Below, one piece after another: positions 37,653 to 44,268 of a stretch of 44,268 nucleotides of DNA. The notes beneath the pieces are model-generated. The model was not told the origin of the DNA. It saw only the letters and a program-made list of their open reading frames with translations, and did not search any database. The stretch is from Betaproteobacteria bacterium. GTDB lineage: Bacteria > Pseudomonadota > Gammaproteobacteria > Burkholderiales > Burkholderiaceae. The stretch covers positions 1 to 44,268 of the forward strand of contig CANGHN010000016.1 in the NCBI GenBank assembly GCA_947453825.1, given 5' to 3'. How positions within the stretch are numbered: the first letter of the stretch is position 1; each line of letters opens with the position of its first letter. The position numbers were made by a program, and so were the translations under genes.

Positions 37653-39437
37653 ATGAACTCAGCAGACCTACCAGCAATTCAATACACCGTTTGGCCAGCA
37701 GACCTTCATGGTCATCGTTACAAAGTAAAACTGCATATCGCCAAGCCTGATCCCGATGGACAGATACTTCACATGCCTACCTGGATTCCAGGTAGCTATT
37801 TAATTCGAGACTTTGCTAAACATATTGAAACGATCCAGGCTTACGATGCAGGAAATACCAAGAAACCTTTAGCACTCGAAAGAATTGATAACGATCAATG
37901 GCGTTTACCAAAAACCCAAGGTGCTGTTGATGTTATGACTACGGTGTATGCCTTCGACTCATCGGTTCGCGCGGCATACCTGGATACTGAACGTGCTTTT
38001 TTCAACGCAACCAGTCTATGTCTAGGCGTAGCTGGGCAAGAGCATGTGCCATGCTCTTTAGCGATTGTGCCCCCAGATGCCGCATTCGCAGAGCATTGGT
38101 CGGTTCAAACCAGTCTGAGATCAGCCAAAACAGATGTACGTGGCTTTGGTTTTTATCTTGCGCAAAATTACGATGACTTCATTGATCATCCGATTGCGAT
38201 GGGTGAGTTTCAAACCGTGCAATGGAAATCGAACGGCACGCCACATAGCATGTCGATTCAAGGATGCATTCATCCAGTAGATGTTAAGAGACTGGCAAAT
38301 GACCTACAAGCAATATGTACTTCTACGATCAATCTCTTTGAGCCCAAATCTAAACAGGCGCCTTTCGATAGCTACCTCTTTTTAGTGAATGCAGTTCTCA
38401 ATGGCTATGGCGGCCTTGAGCACCGCAACAGCACAGCATTACTCTGTCGACGCGACCAGATTCCACAAAGCAATACTCCCTTAGATGAAACCGCGTATCG
38501 AGAGTTTCTTGGTCTATGCAGTCATGAATACTTTCATGCATGGCTTGTGAAGCGCATTCAACCCAAGGCATTTCAGCCCTATAAACTCGCACAAAGAAAC
38601 CATACACGCTTGCTCTGGTTATTTGAGGGCTTCACCAGTTATTACGATGACCTACAACTGCTGCGCAGCAAGCGTATTAATCTAAAAACCTATCTGCAAT
38701 TAGTTTCTGATAACTGGAATGGCATCTTACGTGGGCCCGGTAGACAAAAGCAAAGCCTGGCAGATAGTTCATTTGATGCTTGGACTAAGTATTACCAAGC
38801 TGATGAGAACACTCCGAATGCTGTAGTGAGTTATTACGGCAAAGGTGCACTACTTGCCCTGGGATTAGATTTACAAATCCGTGCGTTCTCAAAAAACAAA
38901 CACTCATTAGATGATCTGATGCGTCTACTATGGCAAAAACATGGAGTAACTTTAGATGGAATTGCTGAAGATGGACTCGATGATTTGATTGATCAACTGC
39001 TTGGTAAGGGTTTTCATAAGACTTGGATTGATATGAAAGCGCGGTACATTTTTGGCAATGAAGATATTCCTATTCAGAAATGGATTTCCTCCAAATTAGT
39101 CTCCTTACAGGTTAAAAACCAATCCAAGTTAGAGCAAATTAAATTACAACTAGGTATGCGCCATACCGATGCGAATGGCTGGCTTAAAGTCAGCCACGTT
39201 TTGGATGGCGGCGCAGCACAAGCTGCAGGCTTAGCCCCTGGAGACTTACTGGCCAACATCAATGGACAGCGCATTACCAGTGCTCGCTGGGATAAGGTTT
39301 TAAACAGTCTTGAGCAAGGGCAACAGAACAGCTTGTCTTTCTATCGCGATGACTTAGAGCACGAGCGAGTTCTGTATTTGGATATCAAGCAAATACCGTT
39401 GCAATACGAACTTAGCCCTCGCACTGAACACAACTGA
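37653..39437 (+). CDS. M61 family metallopeptidase with PDZ domain
   Basis: A 594-residue M61 (glycyl aminopeptidase-like) metallopeptidase. The N-terminal beta domain contains HMPTWIPGSYLIRDFAKHIE, typical of the family. The zinc motif HEYFH is at residues 291-295 in LCSHEYFHAWLVKRIQP, with the third ligand probably in LWLFEGFTSYYDDL. A C-terminal PDZ domain (about 490-580) has the ligand loop AQAAGLAPGDLLANINGQ. No signal peptide is present, so it is probably cytosolic. Its biological substrate is unknown. It starts five bases after dsbC and its stop abuts the ung start. Confidence 0.93.
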   Translation: MNSADLPAIQYTVWPADLHGHRYKVKLHIAKPDPDGQILHMPTWIPGSYLIRDFAKHIETIQAYDAGNTKKPLALERIDNDQWRLPKTQGAVDVMTTVYAFDSSVRAAYLDTERAFFNATSLCLGVAGQEHVPCSLAIVPPDAAFAEHWSVQTSLRSAKTDVRGFGFYLAQNYDDFIDHPIAMGEFQTVQWKSNGTPHSMSIQGCIHPVDVKRLANDLQAICTSTINLFEPKSKQAPFDSYLFLVNAVLNGYGGLEHRNSTALLCRRDQIPQSNTPLDETAYREFLGLCSHEYFHAWLVKRIQPKAFQPYKLAQRNHTRLLWLFEGFTSYYDDLQLLRSKRINLKTYLQLVSDNWNGILRGPGRQKQSLADSSFDAWTKYYQADENTPNAVVSYYGKGALLALGLDLQIRAFSKNKHSLDDLMRLLWQKHGVTLDGIAEDGLDDLIDQLLGKGFHKTWIDMKARYIFGNEDIPIQKWISSKLVSLQVKNQSKLEQIKLQLGMRHTDANGWLKVSHVLDGGAAQAAGLAPGDLLANINGQRITSARWDKVLNSLEQGQQNSLSFYRDDLEHERVLYLDIKQIPLQYELSPRTEHN

Positions 39438-40202
39438 ATGCACTCTTTTTCTAAAGACGATATTCCAGATGATTGGCGTAAGCTACTTGGCGACTATTTT
39501 GAATCCGTAGCTTGGAATGATTTAAAAACCAATTTACAGTCTGCGCTTGCCATTGATCCCAGTGGAATTCGGCCTGAACCTGATCATTTCTTCAAAGCCC
39601 TCAAGCTAACACCTGTTGAGTCAGTCAAAGTAGTGATCCTTGGACAAGATCCTTACCATTCGCCTGGGCTTGCTCAAGGCTTAGCCTTTTCCATTCCAGA
39701 AAATATTCCAACCCACTCCCGTGAATTTCCCAGCTCCTTGCGCAATATCAGCAAAGCACTCGCATTAGAAAATTTTGGTGTCTTGGCCCATGGCGATCTT
39801 CATCACTGGGCAGAGCAAGGCGTACTTCTTCTCAATACCGCCTTGAGTGTGAAGTTAGGTGAAGCAGCTAGTCACACTAACTTGGGCTGGAATAGTCTGG
39901 TAGATCGTTTGATTGCTGAGCTAGCTACTTCTAAAACAAATTTGGTCTGGATGCTTTGGGGCGGCCATGCTCAATCGAAATTACCTTTGATAGAGCTCGG
40001 TAATCATCAACTGATTCTGCAGTCCTCTCATCCCTCAGGTCTGGGGGTATACAAAACGGACAAACCTTTTTTAGAGCCAGGAAGTAAGGCAAGTTGTGGT
40101 CATTTCACCAAAGCGAATGAGTGGTTGATCGAGCATCAATCAAGCCCTATCCAGTGGATCTCTAGGCCCCGTATTTCGTCACAATTAGACTTTTCGATTT
40201 AA
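39438..40202 (+). CDS. ung: Uracil-DNA glycosylase (family 1)
   Basis: Ung, 254 residues, removes uracil from DNA to begin base excision repair. The water-activating motif ILGQDPYHSPGLAQGLAFS has the catalytic Asp71. LLLNTALSVKLGEAASH, LVWMLWGGHAQSK and the DNA-intercalation loop SSHPSGLGVY follow in the normal order. The ATG comes immediately after the M61 stop with no spacer. About 25 residues at the C-terminus (after EWLIEHQ) extend beyond the usual end. Confidence 0.97.
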   Translation: MHSFSKDDIPDDWRKLLGDYFESVAWNDLKTNLQSALAIDPSGIRPEPDHFFKALKLTPVESVKVVILGQDPYHSPGLAQGLAFSIPENIPTHSREFPSSLRNISKALALENFGVLAHGDLHHWAEQGVLLLNTALSVKLGEAASHTNLGWNSLVDRLIAELATSKTNLVWMLWGGHAQSKLPLIELGNHQLILQSSHPSGLGVYKTDKPFLEPGSKASCGHFTKANEWLIEHQSSPIQWISRPRISSQLDFSI

Positions 40203-40227
40203 GGGATTTCTTTTTACGGCTCACTCA

Positions 40228-40274
40228 AGTTCTTTCGGTATAAAATGTTACATGTAACAAAATGAGAAAGAACT
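40228..40274 (+). promoter_or_regulatory. Nested inverted repeats and -10 in front of the mazEF pair
   Basis: An inner perfect 14-base palindrome TGTTACATGTAACA (40246-40259) lies inside an outer inverted repeat with nine-base arms AGTTCTTTC (40228-40236) and GAAAGAACT (40266-40274). Their centres differ by only 1.5 bases. A -10-like TATAAA (40239-40244) lies between the left arms; the -35 is poor. The outer right arm overlaps the Shine-Dalgarno region of mazE. This looks like an autoregulatory operator for the antitoxin or antitoxin-toxin complex, as in other type II systems; binding is inferred. Confidence 0.7.
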
Positions 40275-40276
40275 AA

Positions 40277-40492
40277 ATGCCTGCAAATTCAGCCCTGAGA
40301 GTACAAAAACATCGAATTTCACTGCGCAAATCGGGCCTTAGGCCAATTCAAATTTGGGTTCCAGACACTCGTGCGCCTGGCTTTACTGATGAATGTCGTC
40401 GCCAATCAAAATTAGCCGCCCTTGTAGATCAAAAAGACCATGAATTAACGTCCTTTATCGATAAGGCCCTAAGTGATTTGGATGATTTATGA
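40277..40492 (+). CDS. mazE: MazE-like antitoxin (DUF3018 family)
   Basis: A 71-residue protein of the DUF3018 / MazE-like antitoxin family, recognised by VQKHRISLRKSGLRPIQIWV followed by PDTRAPGFTDECRRQSKL. The N-terminal half is basic and should bind the operator; the C-terminal tail (SFIDKALSDLDDL) is acidic and probably wraps the toxin. It overlaps the toxin gene by four bases (ATGA), a normal order for type II pairs. The frame is short but the family match is strong. Confidence 0.9.
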   Translation: MPANSALRVQKHRISLRKSGLRPIQIWVPDTRAPGFTDECRRQSKLAALVDQKDHELTSFIDKALSDLDDL

Positions 40493-40815
40493 ATCGTGGT
40501 GATTTAGTCACTATCGCAATACAAGGAGATTTCGGTAAACCTAGGCCTGCACTTGTAATTCAATCTGACGTATTCAGCGATATCCATGAAACAGTCACTG
40601 TCGCACTGCTTTCCAGCAGGATAGTTCAAGCGCCGATCTTTAGGCTCAATGTAGCCCCCGATGATCGCAATGGCTTAACAAAAGAATGTCAAATCCAGAT
40701 CGACAAAATTATGTCTATTCGGAAAGAGAGAATCGGCTCTACCATTGGCAAGCTTGATGACACCATGCTTGTCCGGGTAAACAGGGCATTGGCTTTGTGG
40801 CTGGGTCTTGCCTAG
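40489..40815 (+). CDS. mazF: PemK/MazF-family toxin (putative endoribonuclease)
   Basis: A 108-residue PemK/MazF-family protein. The start MNRGDLVTIAIQGDFGKPRP followed by ALVIQSD is the family N-terminus with the conserved GKPRPALV loop. VTVALLSSRIVQAPIFRLNV, the QIQIDKIMSIRKERIG segment and LVRVNRALALWLGLA complete the fold. Family members cleave single-stranded RNA at short sequences; the sequence preference here is unknown. It is intact and coupled to the antitoxin by a four-base overlap. No insertion sequence or integrase is nearby. It ends seven bases from the convergent GlsB-like gene. Confidence 0.9.
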   Translation: MNRGDLVTIAIQGDFGKPRPALVIQSDVFSDIHETVTVALLSSRIVQAPIFRLNVAPDDRNGLTKECQIQIDKIMSIRKERIGSTIGKLDDTMLVRVNRALALWLGLA

Positions 40816-40822
40816 CTTTTCT

Positions 40823-41077
40823 TTATTTAGACAAAGCCGTATAAAGACAGCCAAGCAGGCAAGAAGCGAAGATCGCACTGACCCATTCAAGCATTTGACC
40901 TGACTGGAAAAATCCTAGGTATTGCCCCAAATAAGAGCTAGCGGCTGCCGCCAGAAAGCCCGTAAAGGCGGCAAACAGAAACTTTCCTGGCTTTGATCTA
41001 CCGGCTTGGCCAGGGTAAAAAATCCAGGCAGAAGCCCCAGAAATACCCCCAATCACCAGAAAAGCTAAAAACCCCAT
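40823..41077 (-). CDS. GlsB/YeaQ/YmgE-like small membrane protein
   Basis: A small hydrophobic protein, 84 residues from this start, with three membrane segments (about 3-20, 32-50 and 60-80). The opening [20 protein letters not shown] followed by YPGQAG resembles the GlsB/YeaQ (transglycosylase-associated) family, which often begins MGxLxWIIxGLIAG and ends with a short loop GxL. The family function is not well known. The frame is open further up to 41146, inside hemA; the ATG at 41077 has GGGGG six bases before it, and ATG 41089 is another option. It faces mazF and is divergent from hemA. Confidence 0.6.
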   Translation of the reverse strand: MGFLAFLVIGGISGASAWIFYPGQAGRSKPGKFLFAAFTGFLAAAASSYLGQYLGFFQSGQMLEWVSAIFASCLLGCLYTALSK

Positions 41078-41120
41078 TCTTACCCCCATTAACCCTGTCA
41101 TCAAATCTATAATCACCATT

Positions 41121-42437
41121 ATGAAGTTGTTGACACTCGGCATCAATCATCACACAGCGCCGGTCGCCATTCGGGAAAAGGTCGCCTTTGATCCTGAATT
41201 TCTTCAAGAAGCGTTGCACGATCTACGCCAACACTTGGTTGGCGCGAATCAGGCCGGGCTGCCAGAAGCTACCATTTTGTCGACCTGTAATCGTACCGAA
41301 GTGTATTGCGCTGCCAATGACGATAGTGCCGCCGGTGTTTTACATGAAGCTACTTTTGACTGGCTCGCCAAAACACAACAACTTGCTCCAAGTTGTCTAC
41401 AGCCCCATATTTATTCTTTGCCACAATCCGATTCCGTACGTCACGCCTTTAGAGTGGCCTGTGGTTTAGATTCAATGGTCATTGGTGAAACCCAAATTTT
41501 GGGGCAAATGAAAGATGCAGTCCGCACTGCAAGCGATGCAGGTGTCTTAGGAACGTATTTAAACCAGCTCTTTCAAAAAACATTTGCTGTTGCTAAAGAG
41601 GTTCGAGGCTCTACAGAAATTGGGGCGCACTCTATTTCCATGGCAGCAGCATCGGTCCGCCTCTCAGAACGTATCTTTCAAAAAATTACTGATCAGCGTA
41701 TTTTATTTATTGGTGCTGGCGACATGATTAGCTTGTGCGCCACCCACTTTATTGCTCGCAAGCCTAAGAATGTCGCTATTGCCAATCGCACTATCGAACG
41801 AGGGCAAGAGTTGGCTGACTCTATTTCTGAGCAAAATGTACAAGCTGAGTCTTTTAAACTCTCTGAGTTACCTGGCCGACTTCATGAGTTCGATATTATT
41901 GTGTCTAGCACGGCCTCTTCCTTGCCCATCATTGGCCTAGGCATGGTTGAAAGCGCTCTAAAACAAAGGCGCCGTAAGCCTATGGTCATGATTGATCTGG
42001 CAGTTCCTCGTGACTTTGAGCCGCAAATCTCAAGACTTGATGATGTATATCTTTACACCGTAGATGATCTTGGCAAGATGATTCAGACGGGCGCTAGTCT
42101 TCGACAAGCAGCAGTGAGTCAAGCAGAGGCCATCATTGAAGATCGCGTTGGTAACTTTATGCATTGGATGCAAGGACGCAATGCTGTTCCAATCATTCAG
42201 GATATTCAGCAACAAGGCGAGCGCCTAAGACAGCTTGAACTAGAACGCGCTATGAAACGTTTGATGCGCGGTGATGATCCTCAAGAAGTGTTAAACGCGA
42301 TGGCACAAGGTCTCACTAATAAATTTTTGCATGGCTCCTTACATGCCTTGCAACACTCCAATGGGGCGGAGCGTGATGCCCTCATTAAGCTTCTACCTAA
42401 ATTATTCGCCTCACACTCTAAACCAGAAGATCATTAG
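41121..42437 (+). CDS. hemA: Glutamyl-tRNA reductase
   Basis: HemA, 438 residues, reduces glutamyl-tRNA with NADPH to glutamate-1-semialdehyde, the first committed step of the C5 heme pathway. The start [20 protein letters not shown], the catalytic Cys56 in [31 protein letters not shown], the NADPH domain [12 protein letters not shown] and a C-terminal dimerisation helix are present. The hemA-prfA-prmC order is common in proteobacteria. prfA begins at the base after its stop. No strong Shine-Dalgarno is seen. Confidence 0.97.
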   Translation: MKLLTLGINHHTAPVAIREKVAFDPEFLQEALHDLRQHLVGANQAGLPEATILSTCNRTEVYCAANDDSAAGVLHEATFDWLAKTQQLAPSCLQPHIYSLPQSDSVRHAFRVACGLDSMVIGETQILGQMKDAVRTASDAGVLGTYLNQLFQKTFAVAKEVRGSTEIGAHSISMAAASVRLSERIFQKITDQRILFIGAGDMISLCATHFIARKPKNVAIANRTIERGQELADSISEQNVQAESFKLSELPGRLHEFDIIVSSTASSLPIIGLGMVESALKQRRRKPMVMIDLAVPRDFEPQISRLDDVYLYTVDDLGKMIQTGASLRQAAVSQAEAIIEDRVGNFMHWMQGRNAVPIIQDIQQQGERLRQLELERAMKRLMRGDDPQEVLNAMAQGLTNKFLHGSLHALQHSNGAERDALIKLLPKLFASHSKPEDH

Positions 42438-43517
42438 ATGAAGCCCAGCATGCGGGCTAAGCTAGATCATCTAGACACGCGCTTAGCCGAACTCAATTCC
42501 CTTTTAACCTCGGAAGAGGCAACCAAAGATATGGATGCCTATCGGAAACTCACGCGCGAACATTCTGATATTGCAACGGTTGTTGAGCAATTTGGTTTGT
42601 ATAAACAAGCTGAGGCTGACGCTCAGGCTGCCGAAGATATGCGCAAAGATCCTGACATGAAAGACTTTGCTGATGAAGAGCAAAAGCAGGCTCTAGCCAC
42701 CATGGAGGAGCTAGAGGGCGTATTGCAAAAACTCTTGCTGCCAAAGGATGTCAATGATGAGCGTAATGTTTTCTTAGAAATACGGGCTGGAACTGGCGGC
42801 GATGAAAGCGCCTTGTTTGCTGGAGACCTTTTGCGCATGTATACCCGCTTTGCAGAACGCCAAGGCTGGAAAGTGGAGGTGGTAAGCGCTGCTGAGTCTG
42901 ATTTGGGTGGCTACAAAGAGGTGGTGCTTCGCCTAGTAGGTCAATCTGTTTACTCACGACTCAAGTTTGAATCTGGTGGTCATCGCGTACAACGTGTTCC
43001 CCAAACAGAAACCCAAGGGCGTATTCATACATCGGCATGTACAGTAGCGGTCATGCCCGAAGCAGATGAGTTAGAGGCTGTCAAAATTAATCCTGCGGAG
43101 TTACGCATTGATACCTTCCGGGCTTCTGGTGCTGGCGGACAACACATTAATAAAACAGACTCCGCCGTACGTATTACCCACTTACCCACTGGCACTGTAG
43201 TTGAATGTCAGGATGATCGTAGCCAACACCGTAATCGCGAGCAAGCCATGAAGGTATTGGTGTCGCGCATTATGGATGCACGCGAGCGTGAGAAACATCA
43301 ATTAGAAGCTCAAACCAGAAAATCCCTCATTGGCTCTGGTGATCGAAGTGATCGCATTCGAACATACAACTTCCCACAAGGACGCATTACTGATCACCGC
43401 ATTAATCTCACGCTCTATAAGATTGATGCCATGATGGATGGGGATATTGATGATCTCTGTAATGCTCTAGCATCAGAACATCAAGCAGAGCTCCTTGCTG
43501 CCCTAGGCGACAACTAA
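42438..43517 (+). CDS. prfA: Peptide chain release factor 1
   Basis: RF1, 359 residues, ends translation at UAA and UAG. The stop-codon recognition tripeptide is Pro188-Gln189-Thr190 in [15 protein letters not shown], fitting the PxT rule for RF1 (E. coli has PAT). The catalytic GGQ is at 233-235 in [17 protein letters not shown]. Gln235 is the residue methylated by PrmC, whose gene follows eight bases later. The ATG directly follows the hemA TAG, so translation is probably coupled. Confidence 0.98.
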   Translation: MKPSMRAKLDHLDTRLAELNSLLTSEEATKDMDAYRKLTREHSDIATVVEQFGLYKQAEADAQAAEDMRKDPDMKDFADEEQKQALATMEELEGVLQKLLLPKDVNDERNVFLEIRAGTGGDESALFAGDLLRMYTRFAERQGWKVEVVSAAESDLGGYKEVVLRLVGQSVYSRLKFESGGHRVQRVPQTETQGRIHTSACTVAVMPEADELEAVKINPAELRIDTFRASGAGGQHINKTDSAVRITHLPTGTVVECQDDRSQHRNREQAMKVLVSRIMDAREREKHQLEAQTRKSLIGSGDRSDRIRTYNFPQGRITDHRINLTLYKIDAMMDGDIDDLCNALASEHQAELLAALGDN

Positions 43518-43525
43518 AGCCAGTC

Positions 43526-44268
43526 ATGGGCAAAGATTTAAGTCTTCGCTATATATTGAGCAATTCATCACTACCGCCCAGTGAGTCACGTATATTGCTG
43601 GCCCACGTACTCGAGAAATACTATCAGCTTCCACGCTCAGCCCTCTTGTCTAGAGATGATATGGAGCTCAATGCGCCAGCCTTAGCCGAGTGGGGGCAAC
43701 TGGAATCAAAGCGACTGGTTGGTGAACCCATTGCCTATCTCGTTGGTAAGCGAGGCTTTCATAATATTGAGTTATACGTTGCACCAGGCGTTCTCATTCC
43801 TCGCCCAGAAACTGAATTGCTTGTTGAAATGGGCTTACAAGAAATGAGTAGGCTTGCTAAGCCAACTCACATTTTGGATCTAGGGACAGGCTCTGGTGCA
43901 ATTGCATTAGCCATTGCACACTCATCTGCCAATGCCATAGTAACCGCCACCGATCAGTCATCGGATGCACTAGAGATCGCCAAAAAGAATGCTGAACTTC
44001 TCAAACTAGAACCTAGAGTGCAATTTTTTCAGGGAAGTTGGTATGAGGCCTTAACTAGCGAAACTCTGTTCGACATTATCCTGAGTAACCCCCCTTATAT
44101 CGCCAACCAAGACCCGCATCTACAGCAAGGGGATCTTCGTTTTGAGCCAGCTTCAGCGCTCACCGATCATGCCAATGGACTAAGCTGTCTTCAGGCGATT
44201 ATTCATGGCGCTGGCCAACACCTCAAGCCCAATGGCTTAATTGCTGTTGAGCATGGCTTTGACCAGTC
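43526..44268 (+). CDS. prmC: Release factor glutamine N5-methyltransferase, 3' end missing
   Basis: The frame opens at ATG 43526 (MGKDLSLRYILSNSSLPPSE) and stays open to the window edge, about 247 codons. It is PrmC (HemK), the SAM-dependent methyltransferase that modifies the GGQ glutamine of release factors. The N-terminal helical domain contains GEPIAYLVGKRGFHNIELYV, followed by VLIPRPETELLVE, the SAM site ILDLGTGSGAIALAIAH and the catalytic LSNPPYIANQDPHL. The last 25-35 residues are outside the window. Its place after prfA fits its job. Confidence 0.95.
   Translation, partial: MGKDLSLRYILSNSSLPPSESRILLAHVLEKYYQLPRSALLSRDDMELNAPALAEWGQLESKRLVGEPIAYLVGKRGFHNIELYVAPGVLIPRPETELLVEMGLQEMSRLAKPTHILDLGTGSGAIALAIAHSSANAIVTATDQSSDALEIAKKNAELLKLEPRVQFFQGSWYEALTSETLFDIILSNPPYIANQDPHLQQGDLRFEPASALTDHANGLSCLQAIIHGAGQHLKPNGLIAVEHGFDQ

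Noticed and set aside
40203..40830. Mobile-element origin of the toxin-antitoxin pair
   Set aside because: No transposase, integrase, terminal repeats or target duplication are seen beside it.
41078..41146. Longer start of the GlsB-like gene at 41146
   Set aside because: It would overlap the hemA start by 26 bases, lacks a Shine-Dalgarno, and does not match the family N-terminus.

Overview
This window is a stretch of core chromosome from a betaproteobacterium. The best guess is Polynucleobacter or a close low-GC member of the Burkholderiaceae. The reasons are the order secA / dciA-like / lpxC / peroxiredoxin / complete dcw cluster, the BurkholderiaceaE-like wording of many proteins, the use of Coq7 for ubiquinone hydroxylation, and a base composition clearly lower in GC than Burkholderia. 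The taxonomic call is inference from recalled family sequences, not a search.

Layout. (1) 1-641: the 5' end of secA (minus strand) and a divergent DciA-type (DUF721) gene. (2) 655-19685, all minus strand: mraZ-rsmH-ftsL-ftsI-murE-murF-mraY-murD-ftsW-murG-murC-ddlB-ftsQ-ftsA-ftsZ, then a peroxiredoxin and lpxC. It is read from a promoter at about 19713-19741 that carries three phased MraZ boxes. Most junctions are 4-base stop/start overlaps, so this is a tightly coupled peptidoglycan-synthesis and division operon. (3) 19985-25053: biotin synthesis, with bioB-coq7 leftward and bioA-bioF-bioD rightward from a shared 90-base divergent region. (4) 25112-28768: an M20 amidohydrolase (plus) and a leftward apaG-mltA-enoyl-CoA hydratase set, with an unlisted 37-codon membrane ORF facing mltA. 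(5) 28818-33445: rpe-trpE-trpG-trpD-trpC. (6) 33426-34511: a membrane protein of unknown role, a small winged-helix-like protein with a good promoter, and a bidirectional terminator. (7) 34529-40202: ychF (minus), then ubiH-like, dsbC, an M61 peptidase and ung (plus). (8) 40228-40815: a MazE (DUF3018)/MazF toxin-antitoxin pair behind nested inverted repeats. (9) 40823-44268: a GlsB-like membrane protein (minus) and hemA-prfA-prmC (plus; prmC runs off the edge).

How the genes work together. The dcw products make UDP-MurNAc-pentapeptide (MurC, Ddl, MurD, MurE, MurF), lipid I and II (MraY, MurG), and the division machine that uses it (FtsL, FtsQ, FtsI, FtsW, FtsA, FtsZ). BioF, BioA, BioD and BioB carry out the last four biotin steps. 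TrpE/G/D/C supply early tryptophan steps. PrfA is the substrate that PrmC methylates.

No prophage, insertion sequence, CRISPR array, tRNA or rRNA was seen. I did not find a convincing new multi-gene system. The points most worth a second look are the 37-codon membrane ORF sharing start bases with mltA, the toxin-antitoxin operator, the MraZ-box promoter, a GC-rich hairpin between ftsZ and the peroxiredoxin, and the two small genes of unknown role at 33426-34462.
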